From: Bacillota bacterium
Lineage (GTDB): Bacteria; Bacillota; Sulfobacillia; JABLXB01
NCBI GenBank assembly: GCA_013178305.1
Contig: JABLXB010000001.1
Span: 750,253 to 814,252 of the forward strand
Direction of reading: 5' to 3'
Length of the DNA: 64,000 nucleotides
Shown: one piece after another, positions 15,970 to 25,794 of the stretch
How positions within the stretch are numbered: position 1 is the first letter of the stretch
How the letters are laid out: each line of letters begins with the position of its first letter
Notes under the pieces: model-generated
Told to the model about the DNA's origin: nothing
Database searches by the model: none
The model's input: only the letters and a program-made list of their open reading frames with translations
Program-made: the position numbers and the translations under genes

Positions 15970-16749
15970 CTACTTCAGGTATTTCGCAGGATCCACGGGC
16001 CCGGACTCTCCAATTGTCTCGAAGTGCAGGTGAGCGGGGTCAACCCATTCGAACGCGGCTCGACCGATGGTAGCAATCGGATCGCCGGGCTTGACCGTGT
16101 CCCCCTTGTGAACCAGCGCGCCGCTGAGGCCGGTGTATACCGTCCTCAGCCTGGGCGAGTGCTCCACCACGACCCGCACCCCGTAAAGGTCCGTCTCCTC
16201 AACCGACGCGACCTTGCCGCCCATGGCGGCGACAACCTCGTCGCCCTCATTACCCGCGATGTCTATGCCCTGATGAAACCTCCAGTCCTCGTGGGTTCCC
16301 GAGTAGGCCCAGCCGAAAGCCTTGACGATCCCACCCTGATAGGGCCACACCATCTGCTGCGGCGAAGCCTCCGAAGCGGGTTTGGGCCGCGCGGTGGACC
16401 CCGGTCTTGGCGCCGGCGAGGCAACTGGCGTCTCTTTCGGCGCCTGCGTGCCGGCCGCCGCGCCCTGCCCGGGCGTGACCGGCGCCGGACTGGCGGCGCC
16501 GGTTGGCGGCGCCTTGGTCGCCACGGATGGGCCGCCTGCGACGCCCGTTCCGCCGGCCGACGGGCCTGTCGCCCGCGGCGGCTGCGACGGGCCGAGCGCC
16601 TTCGAGCCCGCGTCGAGCCCCGTCCTGATACCCCACACGAACGCACCCAGGGCGGCGATCATCACCACGACTGCGAGGCCGGCCCGCAGGGCCGGGTAGG
16701 ATCGCAAAAAGCCCGTGAGATCCACGGAATTCTTGCGGTTTCCCTGCAT
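15970..16749 (-). CDS. spoIIQ: SpoIIQ-like M23 peptidase
   Basis: The 259-residue protein has a short cytoplasmic N-terminus, one membrane segment (about residues 21-45), a long Ala/Pro/Gly-rich linker (about 50-130) and a LytM/M23 domain. In the forespore membrane SpoIIQ pairs with SpoIIIAH to join forespore and mother cell. Both zinc motifs of active M23 enzymes are kept: HQGID (HxxxD) and HLH (HxH). B. subtilis SpoIIQ lacks a zinc ligand, whereas clostridial SpoIIQ keeps it, so this protein is probably able to bind zinc. It lies downstream of spoIID and has a sigma-F/G-type promoter at 16770-16798. The start is ATG. Confidence 0.9.
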   Translation of the reverse strand: MQGNRKNSVDLTGFLRSYPALRAGLAVVVMIAALGAFVWGIRTGLDAGSKALGPSQPPRATGPSAGGTGVAGGPSVATKAPPTGAASPAPVTPGQGAAAGTQAPKETPVASPAPRPGSTARPKPASEASPQQMVWPYQGGIVKAFGWAYSGTHEDWRFHQGIDIAGNEGDEVVAAMGGKVASVEETDLYGVRVVVEHSPRLRTVYTGLSGALVHKGDTVKPGDPIATIGRAAFEWVDPAHLHFETIGESGPVDPAKYLK

Positions 16750-16769
16750 GTTTCAATCACCCCGTGGTG

Positions 16770-16798
16770 TATTGTCACCATTTTTTCCTGAACTATAC
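16770..16798 (-). promoter_or_regulatory. Sigma-F/sigma-G-type promoter of spoIIQ
   Basis: On the minus strand GTATA, 14 bases and GGTGACAATA match the forespore consensus (GYWTA, about 15 bases, GGNRANANTW) at all defined positions. It lies about 20 bases before the spoIIQ ATG, in keeping with sigma-F control of spoIIQ in other spore-formers. Confidence 0.75.
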
Positions 16799-16825
16799 AA
16801 CGAGGGTGAGGCTACTCGACGTGGG

Positions 16826-17815
16826 CTACTCGACGAACATCCGCCGGACTTCGACTCCGGAGTAATAATGGGCCAGTATCTGCGAGAACGTCTTCCCTTC
16901 CCTGGCGAGACCGTCGGCGCCGTACTGGCACATCCCGACCCCGTGGCCCTTGCCCTGAAGGGCGAACCGGAGCGACCCCTTTCCCGGCTGCACGGTGAAC
17001 CTGGTGGATGGCAGGCCAAGTGTGGACCTGATGTCCTGGCCCTTCAGCACGGTCTCCCCTATACGGAGAGCCTTCACCCTTCCCGTTACAGTCGTAGCGA
17101 CCACTTCGGCGCGGGCCTTTCCGCTTTTCAGGAACACGGGGACCGCACGGTCTCCGAGGCGCGTGCCTATCTCTTCAAACTGCATTTCCACAGCGTGCGC
17201 GAAATATGGCGACCGCCTGCAGTAGTCACACCGCACGCTTTTGAGGTAGGGCGCCCCGTCCTTCCACACCTCCGATGCCTCCTCGGTGACCCCTCCGCAA
17301 GTGGAGTGGTAGACGGGATCGATGGGGGCCCCCCTGTACGTCAGGACCAGCCCCGACGTCGAGGCGACTGCGTCCTGGACCTTACGATGGTAACGGCCGA
17401 AGTTGAATGGGCCCCAGACCTGCCTCATCTGTTCCTCGGATATCCAGGCCTGGCCGTGGCCCGGATCTGTGCAGATGTCGGCGCCTGGGTGTTCACCCGA
17501 CCCCGGCCCGCCGAAGGCGCGCATCCTCTTGACAACGTAGGTGCGGGCTGCCACGGCCTGGGCTTTCAAGGCCTCGACGCCGAAACTGGCGGGCATCTCA
17601 GCCGCCACGACGCCTGCCACGTAGTCCTCCAGAGGCATCTCTTGCACCCGGCCTGAGGTGTGGACGAATACGCGCACGCTAACGGGGCTCACCAGCGGCA
17701 CCCCCTCCGCCGGAGGCCGGCTCGGAGCGAGGCTGCAGCCCCTTACCAGAGCGGCGGGGAGCACGAGCATGATGACGATCTCCAGTGTGAGGATGTAAAC
17801 GACGGCGCGCCTCAC
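16826..17815 (-). CDS. spoIID: Stage II sporulation protein D (lytic transglycosylase)
   Basis: The 329-residue SpoIID is a membrane-anchored enzyme that cuts glycan strands during engulfment. One N-terminal membrane segment is followed by the SpoIID domain: PLEDYVAGVVAAEMPASFG contains the catalytic Glu (AAEMP), then ALKAQAVAARTY, YHSTCGGVTEEA with the zinc-site Cys, and CDYC. The end GHGVGMCQYGADGLA is also a family motif. I choose GTG 17815, because the upstream in-frame start at 17863 would lie before the predicted transcription start of the sigma-E-type promoter at 17868-17896. It follows murA, as in B. subtilis. Confidence 0.95.
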   Translation of the reverse strand: MRRAVVYILTLEIVIMLVLPAALVRGCSLAPSRPPAEGVPLVSPVSVRVFVHTSGRVQEMPLEDYVAGVVAAEMPASFGVEALKAQAVAARTYVVKRMRAFGGPGSGEHPGADICTDPGHGQAWISEEQMRQVWGPFNFGRYHRKVQDAVASTSGLVLTYRGAPIDPVYHSTCGGVTEEASEVWKDGAPYLKSVRCDYCRRSPYFAHAVEMQFEEIGTRLGDRAVPVFLKSGKARAEVVATTVTGRVKALRIGETVLKGQDIRSTLGLPSTRFTVQPGKGSLRFALQGKGHGVGMCQYGADGLAREGKTFSQILAHYYSGVEVRRMFVE

Positions 17816-17867
17816 TGACACCAGCCCCGCAGTTTGTTGAAGGGAAAAGTAGGACGAGACCACAGAT

Positions 17868-17896
17868 AGTGTATTAAAGGGGATGGTGGGGTATGA
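17868..17896 (-). promoter_or_regulatory. Candidate sigma-E promoter of spoIID
   Basis: TCATACC, 14 bases and AATACACT on the minus strand resemble the sigma-E consensus (KMATATT, N14, CATACAWT), with mismatches at the -35 end and two in the -10. Spacing is exact. SpoIID is a known sigma-E gene, which supports the reading. Confidence 0.55.
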
Positions 17897-17929
17897 CGGA
17901 TTGGCTACGACGGGTTACCATCACGCCTG

Positions 17930-19249
17930 CTAGAGGCTATTGCGCGTGACGGCCGTCTCGAGGAAGGCGTCGGTGGCGGATTCCCGGGCCCTGACGATCT
18001 CGGCGCCCAGTGAGCGGAGCTTGCCCACGATGTCGTGGTACCCCCGGTCGACGTGTTCGACGCCGACCACCTCGGTCATCCCACGCGCCCGCAGGCCCGC
18101 AAGGATGAGCGCCGCACCAGCCCTTAAGTCCGTAGCTTTCACGGTCGACCCCATGAGGGCGGGGACCCCGCGGACGACCGCGGTGCGCCCGTCGACGTGG
18201 ATGCTGGAGCCCATCCGCCGGAGTTCGTCGACGTGCATGAACCTGTTCTCAAACACCGTTTCGGTGACCATGCTGACGCCGTCGGCGACCGCCAGAAGCG
18301 CCATCATCTGCGGTTGGACATCGGTCGGGAACCCGGGGTAGGGAAGCGTCCTGACGTCGGTCGCCACGGGGCGGTCGGGCCCGACCACCCTCACGAGCCC
18401 ATCCGGGTCCTCGTATACCTGGCACCCCGCGTCGCGGAGTTTGGCCACGACGGGCTTGACGTGCTCGATGACGACGTTCTGGACAGTCACGTCGCCGCCC
18501 GTCACGGCGGCGGCGACCATCAACGTCGACGCCTCAATGCGGTCGGGGATTACCGTGTGAGAAGCGGGGTCCAGCGAGCCGGCTCCCTCTATCCTCACCA
18601 TCTTGGTGCCGGCCCCCGTGACACGCGCCCCCATGGCGCTGAGGAAGTTGGCGAGATCGACGATCTCGGGTTCCTCGGCTGCGTTCTCTACGCACGTGAC
18701 TCCATCAGCCAGCGCCGCGGCCATCATCAGGTTCTCGGTTGCCCCGACGCTGGGGAAATCGAGATAAATCTTCGCCCCTCTCAGGTGACCGGCGGAAACC
18801 TCCACGAACCCGCGATCGCACTTCACGGAGGCGCCCATCATCGCGAAGCCTTTCAGGTGTAAGTCTATCGGCCTGGCGCCTATCGCGCAGCCCCCGGGCA
18901 GGCATGCCCGCGCGAAACCGGTCCTTGCGAGGAGCGGCCCCATGACGAGTATGGACGCGCGCATCTTCCTCATCAGGTCCTGGGGGGCCTCGCTGGTGCG
19001 GATGCCATCGAACCTGACCGAAATCTCCGCGGGACCGGCCGGCTCCACGGTCCCCCCGAGCCTCCGGAGTACGCTGCACATCGTGGAAACGTCGTCGAGG
19101 CCGGGCACACCGGATACTACAGATTCGCCGTCGGCCAGGAGGCAGGCGGCCAGAACAGGAAGCGCGGCGTTCTTCGCGCCCTCCGCGCGGACGACCCCGC
19201 TGAGCCTGTTGCCTCCCCTTACCAGCACCCTGTCAAATGCCCTGTCCAT
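17930..19249 (-). CDS. murA: UDP-N-acetylglucosamine 1-carboxyvinyltransferase
   Basis: The 439-residue MurA catalyses the first committed step of peptidoglycan synthesis, adding enolpyruvate from PEP to UDP-GlcNAc. The N-terminal [12 protein letters not shown], the flexible loop [18 protein letters not shown] with the PEP-reactive Cys121 (Cys115 in E. coli), and the [17 protein letters not shown] segment are present. Because the Cys is kept, the enzyme should be sensitive to fosfomycin (inference). Its position between the ATPase operon and spoIID equals that of murAA in B. subtilis. A short gap upstream holds the terminator of the ATPase operon. Confidence 0.97.
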   Translation of the reverse strand: MDRAFDRVLVRGGNRLSGVVRAEGAKNAALPVLAACLLADGESVVSGVPGLDDVSTMCSVLRRLGGTVEPAGPAEISVRFDGIRTSEAPQDLMRKMRASILVMGPLLARTGFARACLPGGCAIGARPIDLHLKGFAMMGASVKCDRGFVEVSAGHLRGAKIYLDFPSVGATENLMMAAALADGVTCVENAAEEPEIVDLANFLSAMGARVTGAGTKMVRIEGAGSLDPASHTVIPDRIEASTLMVAAAVTGGDVTVQNVVIEHVKPVVAKLRDAGCQVYEDPDGLVRVVGPDRPVATDVRTLPYPGFPTDVQPQMMALLAVADGVSMVTETVFENRFMHVDELRRMGSSIHVDGRTAVVRGVPALMGSTVKATDLRAGAALILAGLRARGMTEVVGVEHVDRGYHDIVGKLRSLGAEIVRARESATDAFLETAVTRNSL

Positions 19250-19344
19250 CAGCGCCTCCCGGACGCCTCAGCCCAAACCCTGCCACAACCAGTAATTCGT
19301 AGGATTTGCAGCGCTTATGGCTATTTACATGTATTATGCCCTAC

Positions 19345-19376
19345 AAAAAGAGCGGCCTGCCGGCGGACGCGCCGGC
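19345..19376 (-). terminator. Terminator of the V-type ATPase operon
   Basis: GCCGGCG and CGCCGGC on the minus strand form a tight GC stem, followed after AGGCCGC by TCTTTTTG. It lies 35-60 bases past the ntpD stop and before murA. The T-run is slightly displaced from the stem, which could be extended by pairing of the flanking GGCCGC. Confidence 0.6.
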
Positions 19377-19408
19377 AAACCAGTCCACAGCATTCATCAG
19401 CGCCGGTT

Positions 19409-20032
19409 TCAATGCGCCCTCACGATGTCCTTTATCTTCATCAATCTCGAGGCGTTGGAGCGCTCGATCTCGCTGAGCCTCATCGCGATGCCCTTGACTG
19501 CCTGCTCCAGCTCGGGGATGAGCACGTACTCGAGCGCGTTCACACGCCGCCTCGTTTTCTCAATCTCGTCAGAGAGGAGTTCCACCGCCCTCTCCACCCC
19601 GGCGAGCTCCACCATGACGGGGACCATCTCGGAGTACGACCCGACGGCGTCGTCCAGGTCCTGGGAGGTGTTCGCAAGCCCGTAGCTCAGGAGCTCACCC
19701 TCGCTGGACACGTCGAACTCCGGGACGGGCACGCTCATGATCGAGCGCGAGCCGGTCTCCACACTTACCTTTCTCGTGGGAGCCATGAACGACTCCTCGA
19801 GGACCGCCTCCGACAGCATTGCCCTCGCCACGAGGAAAGACCTGTACGCCGCATGCAGACCGTTCTCGACCCTTTCCCTGAGCTCCTTGTCGCGCTTGAT
19901 CAGGATCATGAACTCCTTCATCAGCGAGTCTCGCTTGTCCTTGAGGAGTTTGTGACCCCTCTTCGCCATTTTCAAGCGGCCCTTGAGCTTCAGGAGCTCC
20001 TGCCTCGTCGCGTTAGCGGCAACTGTGATCAT
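19409..20032 (-). CDS. ntpD: V-type ATPase subunit D (central rotor shaft)
   Basis: The 207-residue protein is largely helical. The N-terminus TRQELLKLKGRLKMAKRGHKLLKDKRD is the conserved start of subunit D, and the C-terminal EIEKTRRRVNALEYVLIPEL is the second half of the coiled coil. It forms the shaft that turns inside the A3B3 ring and connects it with the membrane rotor through subunits F and C. It is the last gene of the operon, 33 bases after ntpB. Confidence 0.95.
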   Translation of the reverse strand: MITVAANATRQELLKLKGRLKMAKRGHKLLKDKRDSLMKEFMILIKRDKELRERVENGLHAAYRSFLVARAMLSEAVLEESFMAPTRKVSVETGSRSIMSVPVPEFDVSSEGELLSYGLANTSQDLDDAVGSYSEMVPVMVELAGVERAVELLSDEIEKTRRRVNALEYVLIPELEQAVKGIAMRLSEIERSNASRLMKIKDIVRAH

Positions 20033-20065
20033 CCGGCATCACTCCACGCATTACTGGCCCGCGCG

Positions 20066-21463
20066 TTACTCGGCCGCCTGGCCGTCGCCCTTCGCCGTCG
20101 GCAAGTACCTGGCGACGTGCTCGTCGCTGACCCTCTTGAGCTCGGTGCGCGGTACGATGGTCATGAGCTCCCAGCCGATGTCGAGTGTCTTCTCGATCGG
20201 CCTGTCCTCGTCCTCACCCTGCTTGACGAACCTCGCCTCGAACTCGTCCGCGAACTTCAGGAACTTTTTGTCGACGGGCGTCAGCGCAGCCTCACCAAGC
20301 ACGACCGCGAGCTCACGTGCTTCCTTGCCGCGGTCGTACGCGCCCGACAGCTCGTTCAGCACGCCCGAGTGATCCTCGCGGGTCTTGCCCGGGCCGATAC
20401 CCTTGTCCTTCAGGCGGGACAGCGAGAGCGAGATGTTGATGGGCGGGTAGATGCCCTTCTTGTGGAGCTCGCGGCTCAACACGACCTGCCCCTCCGTGAT
20501 GTACCCGGTCAGGTCGGGGATCGGGTGAGTCTTGTCGTCCTCGGGCATGGTGAGGATGGGCATCTGCGTGATCGAGCCCTTCTTGTCCTTGATCCTGCCC
20601 GCGCGCTCGTAAATCGTGGCGAGGTCGGTGTACATGTACCCGGGGTACCCGCGGCGGCCCGGGACCTCCTTGCGCGCGGCCGAGACCTCGCGCAACGCCT
20701 CGCAGTAGTTGGTTATGTCGGTCATGATGACCAGGACGTGCATGTCCTTCTCGAACGCCAGGAACTCCGCGCAGGTCAAGGCCATACGCGGCGTGGCTAT
20801 CCTTTCGATGACGGGGTCGTTCGCCAGGTTGATGAACATGACCGACCTGTCGATGGCCCCCGTCTTGCGGAAGTCGGAGATGAAGAAGTCGGCTTCCTCG
20901 AAGGTGATACCCATGGCGGCGAACACGACGGCGAACTTCTCGCCGGACCCGCGCACCTTCGCCTGCCTCGCGACCTGCGCCGCGATCCTCGGGTGCGGCA
21001 GGCCGGCCCCTGAGAATATTGGGAGCTTCTGGCCGCGCACGATCGGGTTCATGCAGTCGATCGCGGAGATGCCCGTCTGGATGAACTCGGACGGATACGC
21101 GCGGGCATACGGGTTGATCGGGTTACCGTTGATGTCCAGCCGCTTCTCGGGTATTATCTTTGGGCCGTTGTCCCTCGGCCTGCCGAATCCGTCGAACACC
21201 CTGCCCAACATGTCGATCGACACGGGCAGCTCGATGACGCGGCCGAGGAACCTGACCTTCGCATTCGTGACGTCGAGACCCGATGTGCCCTCGAACAGCT
21301 GGACGAGCGCGCGGCCGGCGTGCGCTTCGAGCACCTTACCACGCCGTACGCTGCCGTCGGCGAGCTCCACCTCGACGAGCTCATCGTAACGCACGGCGTC
21401 GACGTCCTCGACGAACATCAGGGGGCCCGAGATGTTCGATATCGTCCTGTATTCCTTCAGCAT
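20066..21463 (-). CDS. ntpB: V-type ATPase subunit B
   Basis: The 465-residue non-catalytic ring subunit starts [18 protein letters not shown] and contains the B-family segments [34 protein letters not shown] (a degenerate P-loop without the GKT/S), and [23 protein letters not shown]. The absence of an intact Walker A motif is normal for subunit B, which shapes the nucleotide site at the interface with subunit A. The start is ATG after GGAGG. It sits 12 bases behind ntpA. Confidence 0.97.
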   Translation of the reverse strand: MLKEYRTISNISGPLMFVEDVDAVRYDELVEVELADGSVRRGKVLEAHAGRALVQLFEGTSGLDVTNAKVRFLGRVIELPVSIDMLGRVFDGFGRPRDNGPKIIPEKRLDINGNPINPYARAYPSEFIQTGISAIDCMNPIVRGQKLPIFSGAGLPHPRIAAQVARQAKVRGSGEKFAVVFAAMGITFEEADFFISDFRKTGAIDRSVMFINLANDPVIERIATPRMALTCAEFLAFEKDMHVLVIMTDITNYCEALREVSAARKEVPGRRGYPGYMYTDLATIYERAGRIKDKKGSITQMPILTMPEDDKTHPIPDLTGYITEGQVVLSRELHKKGIYPPINISLSLSRLKDKGIGPGKTREDHSGVLNELSGAYDRGKEARELAVVLGEAALTPVDKKFLKFADEFEARFVKQGEDEDRPIEKTLDIGWELMTIVPRTELKRVSDEHVARYLPTAKGDGQAAE

Positions 21464-21475
21464 GCAATCAGCCTC

Positions 21476-23221
21476 CTACTTTGGCATCTCGGCCTTGATG
21501 GCCGCCTCGACGCCGCCGAAGTCATCCAGTTTGTCCTCGGGTATGAACCTCGCTCTCGCGATCTGTTGCCTGACGGGCAGGTTCAGAATCGTGTTGAGCG
21601 GGGCGCCTCCCTCGAGCGCCTTGAGCGCCAGACCGTGGAACATGAGGATGACTTTGAGGAGCCGGTACTGTTTCTTCATCGAGCAATACGTGTCTATCTC
21701 GTGAAACGCGCTCTGGTACAGGAAGTCCTCGCGGACTGACTTCGCGGTCTCCAGGACCATCCTCTGCCTCGGGGACAGCGCGTCGATACCGACCAGCCTC
21801 ACGATCTCCTGGAGCTCGGCCTCCTGCTGGAGGATTGCCATGGCGGCCTCCCTGAGTTCGGGGAAGTCGCGGCCGATGTTCTCCTTCAGGTAGTCGCCCA
21901 GCTTTTCGTAATACAGCGAGTAGCTGTTCAGCCAGTTGATCGCGGGGAAGTGCTTCCTCGCGGCCAGGCGATCGTCGAGTCCCCAGAACACCTTCACGAT
22001 GCGCAGCGTGGCCTGCGTGACCGGCTCCGAGAGGTCGCCGCCGGGCGGTGACACGGCGCCGACCGCGGACAGCGAGCCTTCCCTGCCGTCGCTGCCGAGG
22101 CAGACCACTCGTCCCGCCCTCTCGTAGAACTCCGCCGCGCGCGAACCGAGATATGCCGGGTATCCTTCCTCGCCAGGCATTTCCTCGAGTCGACCCGAGA
22201 TCTCGCGCAACGCCTCAGCCCACCTGGACGTGGAGTCGGCCATGAGGGCCACGGTGTATCCCATGTCCCTGTAAAACTCGGCGATGGTCATGCCGGTGTA
22301 GATCGACGCCTCACGGGCAGCCACGGGCATGTTCGACGTGTTCGCGACCAGGACCGTGCGCTCCATGAGCGGCTTCCCCGTGGCGGGGTCGGTGAGTTCG
22401 GGGAACTCGAGCAGAACGTCCGTCATCTCGTTCCCGCGCTCGCCGCAACCGATGAACACGATTATCTCCACGTCTGACCATTTCGAGAGCTGGTGCTGAA
22501 CCACTGTCTTGCCGCTCCCGAACGGTCCTGGAATGCAGGCAGTGCCGCCCTTGGCTATCGGGAAGAAGGTGTCGATAACCCTCTGGCCCGTGACCATGGG
22601 GGAGACCGGGGCGAGCTTCTCCCTGAACGGACGCCCGCGCCGGACCGGCCAGCGCTGGAGCATCGTCACATCCTTGACGACCCCATCCCCTGCGTCGATC
22701 CGCGCGACCACGTCGTCAATCGTCGCGGGACCGGAGCTAATTTCTTTGACGACGCCCTCGATCCCCGGCGGTACCATCACCCTGTGTTCGACGATGTCGC
22801 TTTCCCTGACGGTCCCGAGTATATCACCGGCGACGACCCGGTCGCCGGACTTGACGCGGGCCACGAAATCCCACTTCTTGTCGTGGTTGAGGCCGGGCAC
22901 GTCGATACCCCTGGCGACGAAGTCGCCGCTCATATCCCTGATGACGTTCAAGGGGCGCTGAATCCCGTCGTATATGGACGTAACCAGGCCCGGTCCGAGC
23001 TCCACGCTCAGAGGCCGGCCCGTGCCAACGACGGGTTCGCCCGGTCCGAGGCCGGAGGTTTCCTCATAAACCTGGATGGAAGCCCTGTCGCCACGGAGCT
23101 CGATGATCTCGCCGATGAGTTTCTTCTCGCCGACCCTCACCACTTCATACATCTGCGCGCCGGCCATGCCTTCCGCGACAACCAGGGGACCGGATATCTT
23201 TACGATCCTTCCTTGAGTCAT
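21476..23221 (-). CDS. ntpA: V-type ATPase catalytic subunit A
   Basis: The 581-residue subunit has the N-terminal beta-barrel, the A-type non-homologous region ([16 protein letters not shown]) and the P-loop GPFGSGKTV at about residue 230. The [15 protein letters not shown] and [27 protein letters not shown] motifs carry the catalytic Glu and Arg-finger contacts. It hydrolyses or makes ATP while driving ion transport. The start overlaps the preceding ntpG stop as ATGA, indicating coupled translation. Confidence 0.98.
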   Translation of the reverse strand: MTQGRIVKISGPLVVAEGMAGAQMYEVVRVGEKKLIGEIIELRGDRASIQVYEETSGLGPGEPVVGTGRPLSVELGPGLVTSIYDGIQRPLNVIRDMSGDFVARGIDVPGLNHDKKWDFVARVKSGDRVVAGDILGTVRESDIVEHRVMVPPGIEGVVKEISSGPATIDDVVARIDAGDGVVKDVTMLQRWPVRRGRPFREKLAPVSPMVTGQRVIDTFFPIAKGGTACIPGPFGSGKTVVQHQLSKWSDVEIIVFIGCGERGNEMTDVLLEFPELTDPATGKPLMERTVLVANTSNMPVAAREASIYTGMTIAEFYRDMGYTVALMADSTSRWAEALREISGRLEEMPGEEGYPAYLGSRAAEFYERAGRVVCLGSDGREGSLSAVGAVSPPGGDLSEPVTQATLRIVKVFWGLDDRLAARKHFPAINWLNSYSLYYEKLGDYLKENIGRDFPELREAAMAILQQEAELQEIVRLVGIDALSPRQRMVLETAKSVREDFLYQSAFHEIDTYCSMKKQYRLLKVILMFHGLALKALEGGAPLNTILNLPVRQQIARARFIPEDKLDDFGGVEAAIKAEMPK

Positions 23222-23550
23222 CGACCGCTTCCCTCTTCCTTGAATAGAATGTCCACGCCGATGGCCTTCTCGACCCGGGACTTGATGCGTTTCATCCCCA
23301 GGCCGACGTTCCCCCTGTTGTCGGGGATCACCGTTATGACCGGCGACGGCCTAGCCTTCAGCTCCGTGAGCAATGCATCCAGTTTCGCCGCGTAGGGCTC
23401 GGTCACGAAGACGACCGAGAAATCCTCCTCCGACGCCTGCTTGAGTGCCTCCGCAGCCTGTTCGGCAGACGCCACCGGAAACACGCTCACGCCGAGAGCC
23501 TTGAAGCCGAGCACGGCGTCGTTGTTCCCAATCACCGCCACCTTAGACAT
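23218..23550 (-). CDS. ntpG: V-type ATPase subunit F (NtpG)
   Basis: The 110-residue small rotor subunit has the Rossmann-like start [20 protein letters not shown] and the [11 protein letters not shown] helix, both family features. It binds subunit D and takes part in regulation of rotation. I use ATG 23550, which overlaps the ntpC stop by eight bases; a start three codons upstream would lie deeper within ntpC. Its stop overlaps ntpA by four bases. Confidence 0.93.
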   Translation of the reverse strand: MSKVAVIGNNDAVLGFKALGVSVFPVASAEQAAEALKQASEEDFSVVFVTEPYAAKLDALLTELKARPSPVITVIPDNRGNVGLGMKRIKSRVEKAIGVDILFKEEGSGR

Positions 23551-24559
23551 AGGTCTCACGCAGCCTTTCCCGGATTGCTCCGGCAGGCAGGCCGTTAACC
23601 TTGCCCGTGAATATGACTCTCAGGTTCCTTATCTCGGTCTCCTTGGCCAGGACATACGCTATGATGGGTTCGGGCCCGAACGCTTTGTGTCTCGCGCCTT
23701 TCAGGAACGACATCATGAAATCGTCCGCCAGCAGTTCGAACCGTGAGCCCTCCCACAATCCTTCCTCAGCGAGTCTCGAATAGCGCGTATAGCGGAGCGC
23801 TTCCACAACCGCGCCTGGCGGCTGACCGTGGAGCCCGAGAAGGACGTTCACGCCGACGGACCCGCCCTCGATCAGGCACCTCGAAAGAAACTCCCTGCTG
23901 CCGTCAAGCCGGTTGACTCTGGCGACGGCCTTGATGTTTGTCATGTCGATGAGCGTCGTCCAGATTTCCTTCAGGAGCTCGAAACGACTGGCTATAGCGA
24001 TCCTGAGCCCCAGGCGGAACATCTCACCGTCGATTACCAGGTCGATCACCTGGGGGTCCCCTGTCTCCTCGAGTGACCGCGCCGCCCGTTCCACGACCGT
24101 CGCGTAGTCCTCGGGCAACTTACTATACGTCCCTGAAAACACCGCTTCGCGCGCCGCGTCGACGTCGAGGCTCCCACCGCCCATCATGGCCGCCGGAAAC
24201 CTCGCTCCTCCGAGGTACTTCTCCTTCAGGAGGACCTTGAGGTTGTGAAGGTCGAACCTCAGGGCAAGCACGTCGAGCAACGCAGGATCGGGCGAGAACC
24301 GGCGAACGTACTCGTAGACCCTCTTCAGTTCGAGGGCAAGCACGCTCTCGAAATCCGTAGAGTTGCCGGCCGCTGAGAGAACTTCCGAGTACTCGGTCTC
24401 TGCAAGGATCCTGAAGGCTTCCTCAACGGAGTCGGCCTCGACGAGGCGCTCCGTAGTTGACCTGCTCAGTAGCTTCGTCTCCAGGACCCGGACCCGCGCC
24501 ACCGAGTACGCGTATTCAGCTTCGTCCCGTACGCTGAGAGCGATTGCCGGCAACGCCAT
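23543..24559 (-). CDS. ntpC: V-type ATPase subunit C (NtpC, d-type)
   Basis: The 338-residue helical protein belongs to the AtpC/d-subunit family that couples the central shaft to the membrane ring. The conserved AYSVARVRVLETKLL start, RFDLHNLKVLLKEKY in the first third and the C-terminal YVLAKETEIRNLRVIFTGK segment identify it. The ATG shares one base with the stop of ntpE (TGATG). Confidence 0.94.
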   Translation of the reverse strand: MALPAIALSVRDEAEYAYSVARVRVLETKLLSRSTTERLVEADSVEEAFRILAETEYSEVLSAAGNSTDFESVLALELKRVYEYVRRFSPDPALLDVLALRFDLHNLKVLLKEKYLGGARFPAAMMGGGSLDVDAAREAVFSGTYSKLPEDYATVVERAARSLEETGDPQVIDLVIDGEMFRLGLRIAIASRFELLKEIWTTLIDMTNIKAVARVNRLDGSREFLSRCLIEGGSVGVNVLLGLHGQPPGAVVEALRYTRYSRLAEEGLWEGSRFELLADDFMMSFLKGARHKAFGPEPIIAYVLAKETEIRNLRVIFTGKVNGLPAGAIRERLRETYV

Positions 24560-25176
24560 CACCCCCGTGGCCCGGCGGATTCCCCAAACAGGATGGCGGC
24601 AACCTCCGGCTCAAGGTCATCCCGCTTGAGCCTCAAGGCCACGTCGAACGAGCTGTTCGTTTCGATGTTGCCGTCCACCAGAATGAAGCCCCCGAGCATT
24701 TCTCTAGTTACGGGCGAAATCCGCAAATTGCCTTCCCTGCCAGAGGACGCCAGATCCCTGTTCACCTCGGATATCAACGAGGGCGTAATCCTGGACCTGT
24801 CCTTTTCAGAGATGATTACCTCCTCATCCCCGGTCTTCACGGCCTCCAGCAGCATTTTCTTTATCATTGGGCGGTACTCCTCGTCGGGAATCCCCGCCAA
24901 CAAGGCTTCGGCCTGTTCAAACGCCTTCCGGATGAATCCCTGTTTTACATCCAGGTCGTGCCTGCGAGCGTCCAGGCCCGCAAGCGTAAGCAATCGTTTC
25001 CTTTGCTCTTCGGCAGCGGTTCTGGCGACGTTCAGAATCCCGGCGGCAAGCGCCTTGCCACGCGCTTCGGCCGCCTCGAGGATCTCACGCGCCTGTTTTG
25101 CCGCCTCGGATTCGATCCGGCCTGCCTCCGCCCTTGCGTCAGACTCGATCTTGCTAAGGATGTTATCAAGTCCCAT
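24559..25176 (-). CDS. ntpE: V-type ATPase subunit E (peripheral stalk)
   Basis: The 205-residue protein has a long N-terminal charged helix (SKIESDARAEAGRIESEAAK onward), a coiled coil with the NtpF-type subunit, and a globular C-terminal domain ending in GGFILVDGNIETNSSFD, the typical subunit E C-terminal motif. It anchors the static side of the ring. I place the start at ATG 25176, after GGGAGTG. Confidence 0.93.
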   Translation of the reverse strand: MGLDNILSKIESDARAEAGRIESEAAKQAREILEAAEARGKALAAGILNVARTAAEEQRKRLLTLAGLDARRHDLDVKQGFIRKAFEQAEALLAGIPDEEYRPMIKKMLLEAVKTGDEEVIISEKDRSRITPSLISEVNRDLASSGREGNLRISPVTREMLGGFILVDGNIETNSSFDVALRLKRDDLEPEVAAILFGESAGPRG

Positions 25177-25191
25177 TAAGGACACTCCCAG

Positions 25192-25794
<603 letters not shown>

